From Amycolatopsis thermoflava N1165 (lineage in GTDB: Bacteria; Actinomycetota; Actinomycetes; Mycobacteriales; Pseudonocardiaceae), in contig NZ_KI421511.1 in NCBI RefSeq assembly GCF_000473265.1, forward strand, positions 4,439,560 through 4,503,559: a DNA stretch of 64,000 nucleotides. The letters run 5' to 3'. The position numbers were made by a program, and so were the translations under genes. This document shows, one piece after another, positions 29,324 through 36,490 of the stretch. The notes beneath the pieces are model-generated. The model was not told where the DNA came from and did not search any database. It saw only the letters and a list, made by a program, of their open reading frames with translations. The stretch's first letter is position 1. Each line of letters opens with the position of its first letter.

Positions 29324-31672
29324 ATGACCTCTCTCGATCACCGGACGCCGGTCCTCGTCGGCGTCGGCCAGGCGTCCGAGCGCATCGACGACCCCGGCTA
29401 CCGCGGGCTGTCCGCGGTCGAGCTCGCGGCCGCCGCGGCCCGGGACGCCCTCGCCGACACGGGCGCCGACCCCGGCGACATCGCGTCCGCCGTCGACACC
29501 GTCGCCGGCATCCGCCAGTTCGAGATCTCCACGCCGATCTCGCACTCGCCGCTGGGCCGGTCGGACAACTTCCCGCGCTCGGTCGCGAACCGCATCGGCG
29601 CGGCGCCCGCCCGCGCGATCCTGGAGGTCACCGGCGGCCAGTCGCCCCAGCACCTGGTCACCGAACTGGCCGGGACGATCGCCGCGGGCGGGGCCGAGGT
29701 CGCGTTGATCGCGGGCGCGGAGGCCATCTCCACCGTCCGGCACCTGCAGCAGGCCGACGACAAGCCGGACTTCACCGAGCACGTCGACGGCGACCTGGAG
29801 GACCGCGGGTTCGGGCTGAAGGGCCTGGCCAACCGCCAGATGCTGGCGCACGGCCTGCTCGAACCCACCAGCCAGTACGCGTTGTTCGAAAACGCCCGCC
29901 GCGCCCGGCTCGGCCTGTCCCGCGAGGACTACGCGCTGGCGATGGGCGAGCTGTTCGCGCCGTTCACCGCGGTCGCCGCGGCCAACCCGCACGCCGCCGC
30001 GCCGGTGCGGCGCGACGCCCGCGAGCTGGCGACGCCGACCGAGCGCAACCGCCCGATCGCCGACCCGTACACGCGGTTCCTGATCGCCCGCGAGCAGGTC
30101 AACCAGGGCGCCGCGGTGCTGCTGATGTCAGTGGGCGCCGCGCGACGGCTCGGCGTGCCCGAGGAGAAGTGGGTGTTCCTGCACGGTCACGCCGACCTGG
30201 AGGAACAGCCGCTCCTGGAGCGCGAGGACCTGAGCGGCTCGCCCGCCGCGGTGCTGGCGGTGCGGCACGCGCTGGACCTCGCCGGCATCGGGGTCGGCGA
30301 CCTGGCCACCATCGACCTGTACAGCTGCTTCCCGGTCGCCGTGTTCGCCGTCTGCGACGGGCTCGGCCTGGCCCCGGACGACCCGCGCGGCCTCACCGTC
30401 ACGGGCGGCCTGCCGTTCTTCGGCGGCCCCGGGAACAACTACTCGACCCACGCGATCGCCGAGACCGTCGTGCGGCTGCGCGCGCAGCCGGGGGCGATCG
30501 GCCTGGTCGGCGCCAACGGCGGCATGCTGTCCAAGTACTCCGCCGGCGTGTACTCCACGACCCCGGCGCCGTGGCGCCCCGGCCGCAGCGCCGAACTGCA
30601 GGCCGAGCTGGACGCCCGCCCCGCGGTGCCGACCGCGGTGCACCCGGACGGCTGGGCCACGCTGGAGACCTACACCGTCCAGCACGCCGCGGGCAGCGCC
30701 GTGGTCATCGGACGGCTCGACGACGGCCGCCGCTTCCTCGCCTCCACCAAGGACGAGGAGACGATCGGCCGCCTGCTGGACGGCGAGCCGATCGGCAGCA
30801 AGATCCACGTGCGCTCGTTCGGGTTCGGCAACCGGGTCACGATGACGGCGGAGCGGATGGACGAACTGTTCCCGCCGCGCTCGCCGGGCTTCCGCGACGA
30901 CTACGAGCACATCCTGGTGCGCCGCGACGGGCACCTGCTCGAAGTCACCATCAACCGCCCGGACTCGCGCAACAGCCTGCACCCGCCCGCCAACGCCGAG
31001 CTGGACGAGGTGTTCGACGCCTACTTCGCCGACCCGGACCTGTGGGTCGCGATCATCACCGGCGCCGGCGACAAGGCGTTCTCCGCCGGCAACGACCTCG
31101 TCTACTCCGCCAGCGGCAAACCGATGTGGGTGCCCAAGAACGGGTTCGCCGGGCTCACCAGCCGCGAGTCCCTGCCGAAGCCGGTGATCGCCGCGGTCAA
31201 CGGGTTCGCGCTGGGCGGCGGCTGCGAAATCGCCCTCGCCTGCCACCTCGTGGTCGCCGACGAGACCGCGCAGTTCGGCCTGCCCGAGGTCCGGGTCGGC
31301 CTGGTCGCCGCCGCGGGCGGGCTGGTCCGGCTGCCGCGCGCGATCCCGGCGAAGGTCGCAGGCGACGTGATCCTCACCGGGAGGCGCTTGTCCGCCGCGG
31401 AGGCCGAGTCCTACGGCCTGGTCAGCCGGGTCGCGCCGGCCGGGCAGGCGCTGGCGGTCGCGCGCGAGGTGGCCGCCGCGATCCTGGAGGGCTCACCGAC
31501 GTCGGTGCGCACCTCGCTGCGGATCATGGCGGAGGCGGACGGGTTCGCGGACACCGTGGAAGCCGTCCGGCACCCCTCGCCCGCGCTCGACGAACTCCTC
31601 GTCAGCCAGGACGCGTTCGAAGGACCGGCGGCGTTCGCGCAGAAAAGGAAGCCGGTGTGGCGAAACCGCTGA
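29324..31672 (+). CDS. Thiolase-like / enoyl-CoA hydratase fusion protein
   Basis: A 782-residue fusion. Residues 1-about 400 are a thiolase-fold acetyl-CoA acetyltransferase of the SCP-x-like group (VLVGVGQASERIDDPG; HAIAETVVRLRAQPG; GANGGMLSKYSAGVYS). The usual nucleophile Cys position appears as EVTGGQSPQHLV, with no Cys. An OB-like linker region (about 410-520) follows. Residues 535-780 are an enoyl-CoA hydratase/isomerase (LLEVTINRPDSRNSLH; GDKAFSAGNDL; NGFALGGGCEIALACHLVV oxyanion hole; LPEVRVGLV). It may couple two steps on one acyl-CoA, but if the thiolase half is inactive it may serve as an acyl-CoA-binding partner. A hairpin overlaps the stop codon. Confidence 0.85.
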   Translation: MTSLDHRTPVLVGVGQASERIDDPGYRGLSAVELAAAAARDALADTGADPGDIASAVDTVAGIRQFEISTPISHSPLGRSDNFPRSVANRIGAAPARAILEVTGGQSPQHLVTELAGTIAAGGAEVALIAGAEAISTVRHLQQADDKPDFTEHVDGDLEDRGFGLKGLANRQMLAHGLLEPTSQYALFENARRARLGLSREDYALAMGELFAPFTAVAAANPHAAAPVRRDARELATPTERNRPIADPYTRFLIAREQVNQGAAVLLMSVGAARRLGVPEEKWVFLHGHADLEEQPLLEREDLSGSPAAVLAVRHALDLAGIGVGDLATIDLYSCFPVAVFAVCDGLGLAPDDPRGLTVTGGLPFFGGPGNNYSTHAIAETVVRLRAQPGAIGLVGANGGMLSKYSAGVYSTTPAPWRPGRSAELQAELDARPAVPTAVHPDGWATLETYTVQHAAGSAVVIGRLDDGRRFLASTKDEETIGRLLDGEPIGSKIHVRSFGFGNRVTMTAERMDELFPPRSPGFRDDYEHILVRRDGHLLEVTINRPDSRNSLHPPANAELDEVFDAYFADPDLWVAIITGAGDKAFSAGNDLVYSASGKPMWVPKNGFAGLTSRESLPKPVIAAVNGFALGGGCEIALACHLVVADETAQFGLPEVRVGLVAAAGGLVRLPRAIPAKVAGDVILTGRRLSAAEAESYGLVSRVAPAGQALAVAREVAAAILEGSPTSVRTSLRIMAEADGFADTVEAVRHPSPALDELLVSQDAFEGPAAFAQKRKPVWRNR

Positions 31673-31683
31673 CCCGAGCGGTT
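31664..31683 (+). terminator. Hairpin over the fusion gene stop codon
   Basis: AACCGCT (31664-31670) and AGCGGTT (31677-31683) form a 7-bp stem whose 6-base loop contains part of the TGA stop. It would separate the acyl-CoA gene from the lanthipeptide locus. Confidence 0.4.
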
Positions 31684-31892
31684 CCGCGCTGACCGGTGTG
31701 AGTAACCGCGTCCGGTTGCCGTGACCCTGTGTCCCGGCGCCGGACGCGGCTTGCCAGGTCACCACGTTCAGGGGTCGTTCGACCCGGCGAAAAGCCGTTC
31801 CCGCACTTTCCGCCGTCCACCTCCCGGCACAGACTGAATATGGATTTCCGCATTTCCGGAAACCGTTTCGAGAATTCCTTTCGGGAGGCGAG
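31684..31892 (+). promoter_or_regulatory. Promoter region of the lanthipeptide operon
   Basis: About 210 bases with no gene. The last 60 are AT-richer than the surroundings and contain GACTGAATATGG (a possible -10 area near 31833-31842) and a perfect palindrome TTTCCGGAAA at 31853-31862. CGGGAGG then stands 4 bases before ATG 31893. The palindrome is a candidate operator. No regulator gene is adjacent. Confidence 0.35.
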
Positions 31893-32816
31893 ATGACGGT
31901 GCCTGCGACCGTGCGCCTGCGGGAGAAGTCCGTGCCCATGCGGGATTTCCTCGCCGACTGCGTCAGCGCGCTGTCCGAGGGGCGGACCAGCCGCGAGCTC
32001 ACCACGTTCCTCACCGCGGGCGCGGCCGCGCTCGCCGCCGAGGAGGACCGGTGGGTGCAGTGGGGCCTGGAAACGCCGGATCTGCCGGAACTGCACGGCG
32101 CGATCGCCGCACTGGCCCGGGACTGGTTGTGGCAGCAGACGATCGACGACTTCTTCGTGATGCACAAGCCGCCGGGGCTGCGCCTGCGCCTGGCTCCCGC
32201 GCCCGGACAGGCCGAGCATGTGGAAGCGTTGCTGCGCAAGCGGATCCGGCTGTGGCAGGACATCGGCCTGGTGACCAGGGCGGTGCCGTCGGTGTACGAG
32301 CCGGAGGCGCACCTGTTCGGCGGTCCCGCGTCGATGGCGTGGGCGCACCGGCTGTTCACCGTGGATTCGCTGACCTGGCTCGACCACCACACCCGCCCGT
32401 CCGGCTGCCCGCCGTGGGCGCTGTCGATGCTGATGCTGCGCGGCGTGTTCGACGGGCTGCGGATCGCCGGCTGGGAGGACCGGGACGTGTGGGCGCGGGT
32501 CCGCGAGACCGGGCGGCGGCACCCCGAGCCGGTCGACACCGCCGTCGCCGCGGCCGGCCTGCGCCGGTGGTGGAACCACCCGGACGAGCTGGCCGCCACC
32601 GTGCCGGGGCCGGCCCGGCGGCTGGCCGAGCGGCACGCCGAGGAGGTCCGGCCGCTGCTCGACGGGTGGTGGGCCCACTACTTCACCGCGGACGGCGCAC
32701 GCGTCGGCCCACGCGAGGCGGCCTGCTACTACGTGGTGTTCCACTGGAACCGCGGGAAGCTGAGCTTCGGCAGGCAGGTCCTGATCGCCGAGTCACTGGC
32801 GGCAGGCGATGACTGA
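31893..32816 (+). CDS. LanB elimination domain as a separate protein (SpaB_C / thiopeptide-type)
   Basis: A 307-residue protein matching the C-terminal glutamate-elimination domain of class I lanthipeptide dehydratases, also found alone in thiopeptide and split-LanB systems. Features include WVQWGLETPD, DDFFVMHKPPGLRLRLAP, VYEPEAHLFGGPASMAWAH, the DSLTWLDHH segment, and the final FHWNRGKLSFGRQVLIAESL. It removes glutamate from glutamylated Ser or Thr to leave dehydroalanine or dehydrobutyrine. ATG 31893 has a good ribosome site. The stop overlaps the start of the large dehydratase gene (ATGACTGA at 32809-32816), so the two halves are made together. This domain is encoded first, the reverse of its order in one-piece LanB. 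Confidence 0.9.
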   Translation: MTVPATVRLREKSVPMRDFLADCVSALSEGRTSRELTTFLTAGAAALAAEEDRWVQWGLETPDLPELHGAIAALARDWLWQQTIDDFFVMHKPPGLRLRLAPAPGQAEHVEALLRKRIRLWQDIGLVTRAVPSVYEPEAHLFGGPASMAWAHRLFTVDSLTWLDHHTRPSGCPPWALSMLMLRGVFDGLRIAGWEDRDVWARVRETGRRHPEPVDTAVAAAGLRRWWNHPDELAATVPGPARRLAERHAEEVRPLLDGWWAHYFTADGARVGPREAACYYVVFHWNRGKLSFGRQVLIAESLAAGDD

Positions 32817-35169
32817 TCCCGCCCTGGTCGGTGATCCCGTGCTTGTGAGGGTCGCGGGCCTGCCCGCGGCGCTGCCCGCCGCGCTCGGCACGCCCGACCT
32901 GACCGAACGGATGCGTCACCTGATCCGCGCCGAGACCGCCTACCGCGCGTGCGCCGCGGACGTGGCCGAGCGCATCGGCGTGGAGCTGGTCCCGGCCCTG
33001 CCGCGCGAGGCGCGGCGGCAGGCGCTCGACGTCCGGCGCCGCCTGCATCGCGGCGAGTTCGTCCAGCCCGGGGACCTGGCCTTCCGGCCGCTGGCGCGGA
33101 TCGCCGAGTGGGGCGACGCGCTGGCCGCCGAGACCGCCGCGCTGCACGACGCGGTCGAGCAGACCGCGCGGATGCACCACGGCCTGGTGTGGGATTTGAT
33201 CAGCGGCGACCCCGAGGCGGCGCGCATGGTCGCCGCCACCGCGCCCGGGGTCGTCGAGGACATCCGCGCCCGGCTCGCCGCCGGTGAGCCGTGGACCGGC
33301 AAAGCACTGCGCAAACGCGCCGACCACCTGCTGCGGCTGCTGTTCCGGGCCGCGTTCAAGACCACCCCGCGCGGCTGGCTCGCGCACGTCGCCCTCGCCG
33401 GGACCGGGCCGGGGCCGCTGACAGTCGGCGACCACGCGGTGCACCGGCTCAGCAACATCCAGGAGGACCGCCGCAGGTTGACCGCGGCCCCGATCCTGCC
33501 GGACGCGTGGCTGAGCCTGACGGCACTGCGGTGGACGGAGGGCGACCGGCTGTGCTGGCACGTCGCCGACCACGACGGGCCGGACGCGGTGCGCCGCGGC
33601 GACATCCGGCGCACGCCGGTGGTGGACGCGCTGTGCCGGGTGCTCGGCGCGCGGGCGATGCGCACCCGGGACGTCGTCACGCTGCTCGCGCCGGACGCGC
33701 GGCGCAAGCCGGTGCTGCGCGAGTTCCTGCGGCACCTGGCGCAGCTGGGGCTCGTGCAGGTGTCGTCGGCGCCGACCGGGCGGCTGCACCGCTGGCGGGT
33801 CGCCGCCGGGCCCGGCTCCGGGTTCACCGACGTCTACCGGCGCGCACACGGCGGCGTCGCGGTGCCGTCGCGGCTGCCCGAGCTGGTCGCCCACGCGGGA
33901 CGGCTCGCCGCGGTGATCGCCGACCGCCGGTCGCACCCGGCGCTCGACCTCGTCGGCCCCGAGCCGCGGCCGCTGTCGGAGATCGTCGCGGAGGCCCTGG
34001 ACTCCGGCGAACCGTCCCGGCCCGCCCTGCCCGGCTCGGCGTGGCCGGAACCGCGGCCGCGGACCACTTACCAGCGGTTGTGCGAGTGGATGGCCAGGCA
34101 CGCCGGCGAAAGCGAGATCGAGCTGGGCCCGGCCGTGCTGGACTACCTCGGCGCACCGCCCGCGCGGCCGTCGCCGTGGCCGGTCGACTGCCTGCTCCGC
34201 CCGCTGCCGGGAGGCCGGGCCGTGCTGGAGGCCGTCACCCCGGCGGGCGTGACGGACGCGCGGTTCGCCGCCGCGCTGCAGAGCCTGCACGGCGAGGTCC
34301 CGCAGGTCAGTGCGCACCGCGCGTTCCTGACCGAGACCGCGGCCCGGTGCGGCGCGGAGCTCGTCGAGGTCCTCGTGCCGCCGCAGGGCAGCCAGGGCGC
34401 CAACACCGTCCGCCGCCCGCGCTACACGCGGACCTGGACCGGCGACGCCGACCCGGCGACCTATGTGGACGATCCGGCCGGGATGCGCCGTTACCTGCCG
34501 CTGGACGAGATCACGTTGCGCCGCGACGCGCGCGGGGTGATCGCCGAGGACCGCGCGGGCCAGGTGCTGTGGCCGGTCTACCACGCGACCCGGCGGCCAC
34601 CACCGCCGTGGGACCTGGTGGTTTCGCTGCTCACCGCCGCGTCCCCGGCCCGGCGGCTCGCGGTGTCGCACGGGTTCGGCGATCCGCGCGCCGCGTTCCC
34701 CGGCCGCGCCCGCACGCCGCGCCTGCTGGCCGACCCGGACCTGGTGATCGCCCCGGCGACCGTGTTCGCGGGCCGGGACCTGCTGCCGGAGCCGGGCGGC
34801 GACCGGTTCGCGCGGATGCGGGCGCTGGCGGACCTGCGGCTGGCGACCGGCGCGCCGCGGTGGGTGTTCGCCCGCGACGGCCGCCGGTCCCAGCCGGTCG
34901 ACCTGGACAGCGTCGCCACGCTGCGGGTGTTCGACCGGATGCTGGCCGACCCCGCGGTCGGCGGCCTGGTGCTGGAGGAGATGCTGCCCGCTCCCGACGA
35001 CCTGACAGTGTCCGATGTGGACGGATCCCGGCGAGCGGCGCAGGTCGTGGTGCGGCTGCCGCTGGGCGCCTCGCCGGGCCGGCTGGCCGACGACGTGACC
35101 GCCGCCTGGCAGCGGATCACCACCCGGCGCGCGCGGCGCGCCCCCGAGACCACCGCAGTCGGTGGGTAG
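32809..35169 (+). CDS. lanB: LanB glutamylation protein (lantibiotic dehydratase N-terminal part)
   Basis: A 786-residue protein corresponding to the glutamyl-tRNA-dependent N-terminal part of class I dehydratases. It uses Glu-tRNA to glutamylate Ser and Thr of the precursor. Recognisable parts are the N-terminal VLVRVAGLPAAL, the segment RAAFKTTPRGWLAHVALAG near residue 178 (typical of the family: FKxSPxxTF-like), RRYLPLDEITLRR, and the C-terminal GRRSQPVDLDSVATLRVFDRM. With the 307-residue partner it totals 1093 residues, about the size of an undivided LanB. It overlaps the partner by 8 bases, and the precursor gene follows 26 bases later. Confidence 0.9.
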   Translation: MTDPALVGDPVLVRVAGLPAALPAALGTPDLTERMRHLIRAETAYRACAADVAERIGVELVPALPREARRQALDVRRRLHRGEFVQPGDLAFRPLARIAEWGDALAAETAALHDAVEQTARMHHGLVWDLISGDPEAARMVAATAPGVVEDIRARLAAGEPWTGKALRKRADHLLRLLFRAAFKTTPRGWLAHVALAGTGPGPLTVGDHAVHRLSNIQEDRRRLTAAPILPDAWLSLTALRWTEGDRLCWHVADHDGPDAVRRGDIRRTPVVDALCRVLGARAMRTRDVVTLLAPDARRKPVLREFLRHLAQLGLVQVSSAPTGRLHRWRVAAGPGSGFTDVYRRAHGGVAVPSRLPELVAHAGRLAAVIADRRSHPALDLVGPEPRPLSEIVAEALDSGEPSRPALPGSAWPEPRPRTTYQRLCEWMARHAGESEIELGPAVLDYLGAPPARPSPWPVDCLLRPLPGGRAVLEAVTPAGVTDARFAAALQSLHGEVPQVSAHRAFLTETAARCGAELVEVLVPPQGSQGANTVRRPRYTRTWTGDADPATYVDDPAGMRRYLPLDEITLRRDARGVIAEDRAGQVLWPVYHATRRPPPPWDLVVSLLTAASPARRLAVSHGFGDPRAAFPGRARTPRLLADPDLVIAPATVFAGRDLLPEPGGDRFARMRALADLRLATGAPRWVFARDGRRSQPVDLDSVATLRVFDRMLADPAVGGLVLEEMLPAPDDLTVSDVDGSRRAAQVVVRLPLGASPGRLADDVTAAWQRITTRRARRAPETTAVGG

Positions 35170-35195
35170 AGGAAACCCAACGGAAGGAGTTCATC

Positions 35196-35354
35196 ATGGA
35201 GTCCACGCTGGAGCTGTCCGAACTGGACGGTCTGGTCGAGCGGCTGGACGCGCGGATCAGCAGTTCCGGGGACCCGGAAACCGGTAAGCCGCCCTCCCTG
35301 CTGCTGTGCAGCGGGTATTGCGGTGACGAAGAGTCGAGCTGGTTCGTGTGCTGA
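35196..35354 (+). CDS. lanA: Class I lanthipeptide precursor peptide
   Basis: A 52-residue peptide starting at ATG 35196 with GGAAGGAG 6 bases before it. The leader is acidic and helical (LELSELDGLVERLDARI, with LSELD resembling the class I F(N/D)LD box) and runs to about residue 31 (TGK). The core contains all three Cys (38, 42 and 52) and Ser at 34, 39, 47 and 48: SLLLCSGYCGDEESSWFVC. Possible rings are Ser34-Cys38, Ser39-Cys42 and Ser48-Cys52, with Ser47 free to remain dehydroalanine. The first two reproduce the spacing of nisin rings A and B. It sits between the dehydratase and cyclase genes. The leader cleavage site cannot be fixed from sequence. Confidence 0.88.
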   Translation: MESTLELSELDGLVERLDARISSSGDPETGKPPSLLLCSGYCGDEESSWFVC

Positions 35355-35364
35355 CCGGTACGGG

Positions 35365-36375
35365 ATGGCGCGGGAGCTGACCGGCGCCGCCGCCACGGTC
35401 CTCACGACCTGGACCGAGCAGCAGGAAGCGAGCACGGCCGCACCCGATGCCGGGGCGGCCGTGCTCGCCGCGCTGCTCGGCGACCACCCGGCGAGCCGGG
35501 CCGCGCTGCGGGCCTGGTTGCGGGCGATCCCGCGCTGCTCGGGTGCCGGCCTGCACGGCGGGTTCGCCGGGGTCCTGGCCGGACTGCGCCTGGCCGCGCG
35601 GGTCGATCCCGCGCTGGGGCCGCTCGCTGACCGGACCGCGGCGCGGCTGGCGGCGCGCGGCCGCTGGCGGTCGCGCGAGGTCGGGTTCGCCGACTACGAC
35701 CTGGTTTCCGGACCGGCCGGGCTGCTGGCGGTGCTGCCCGGCGCGCAGGCGGCGCGGGAACACCTGCTCGCACTGGCTGTGCCCGAGGGTTTCCGCATCG
35801 GCGGGGCCGCGCCGGCGTGGGCGCGGGGTGCGGTCGTCACCGGGCTGGCGCACGGGGTGGCGGGCCCGCTGGCCGTGCTGGGGCCGGGCGGGGCGCCGGA
35901 TCTGGCGTCGTGGCTGGTCGAGCACCAGGAGACGGACCAGCTGGGCGTCGTGTCGTGGCGGTCCCGCCCGGACGGCGCACGGCGTGCGGTCGTAAGGCGG
36001 CAGGCGTGGTGCTACGGCACGCCCGGGATCTCGTGGGCACTGTGGACGGCGGGCGGCTCGTTCGCGGAAGCCGGCCTGCGGGCGATGGACACGTTGTGCG
36101 CGGCGTACGACGAGGAGGTGCACCTGAGCGACAACCCGCTGAGCCTCTGCCACGGCGCGGCGGGGGTCCTGCTGATCGCCGACGCCTTCGCGAGACGCTC
36201 CCCCGTCGGCGGCGTCCTGCGGGACCGCCTGCTCCGGTTCCTGCACGCGCGGCTGCCCGACGTGCTCGCGATGACGGACCTCAGCCTACTCACCGGAGCC
36301 ATCGGAGTGCTGGCCGCGCTGCTCACGGCGGAGGGCGTGGATCGGGAGTGGCTGCCGTTGCTGGCCTTGGCCTGA
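35365..36375 (+). CDS. lanC: Lanthionine synthetase C-like cyclase (LanC)
   Basis: A 336-residue zinc enzyme that adds Cys thiols to dehydrated residues to close (methyl)lanthionine rings. Zinc ligands by comparison with NisC are Cys216 (QAWCYGTPG), Cys262 and His263 (SLCHGAAG); the active-site His is His163 (GLAHGVAG). GLHGGFAGV and YDLVSGPAGLL give the typical Gly-rich repeats of the alpha-barrel. ATG 35365 lies 11 bases after the precursor stop, with no strong ribosome site. It is somewhat shorter than NisC (about 415). The 115 bases after the stop hold a short palindrome (36404-36417) and no gene. Confidence 0.92.
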   Translation: MARELTGAAATVLTTWTEQQEASTAAPDAGAAVLAALLGDHPASRAALRAWLRAIPRCSGAGLHGGFAGVLAGLRLAARVDPALGPLADRTAARLAARGRWRSREVGFADYDLVSGPAGLLAVLPGAQAAREHLLALAVPEGFRIGGAAPAWARGAVVTGLAHGVAGPLAVLGPGGAPDLASWLVEHQETDQLGVVSWRSRPDGARRAVVRRQAWCYGTPGISWALWTAGGSFAEAGLRAMDTLCAAYDEEVHLSDNPLSLCHGAAGVLLIADAFARRSPVGGVLRDRLLRFLHARLPDVLAMTDLSLLTGAIGVLAALLTAEGVDREWLPLLALA

Positions 36376-36490
36376 ACTTCCATCGCAGGCCCGACCTCAA
36401 CCACCGCTCATGAGCGGCGCCGGTGACCGGAAGACGTGCAGCCGCGCCCGACCAACGAACATCACCCGCCCCAGCCGTGCAGGCCCACCA

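Noticed and set aside
31893..35169. Thiopeptide cluster
   Set aside because: Split LanB would fit, but there is no YcaO cyclodehydratase or cycloaddition enzyme, and a LanC gene plus Cys-bearing core point to a lanthipeptide.
35196..35354. Possible C-terminal aminovinylcysteine in the lanthipeptide
   Set aside because: AviCys needs a Ser or Thr three residues before the last Cys; here that position is Trp49, and no LanD decarboxylase gene is adjacent.
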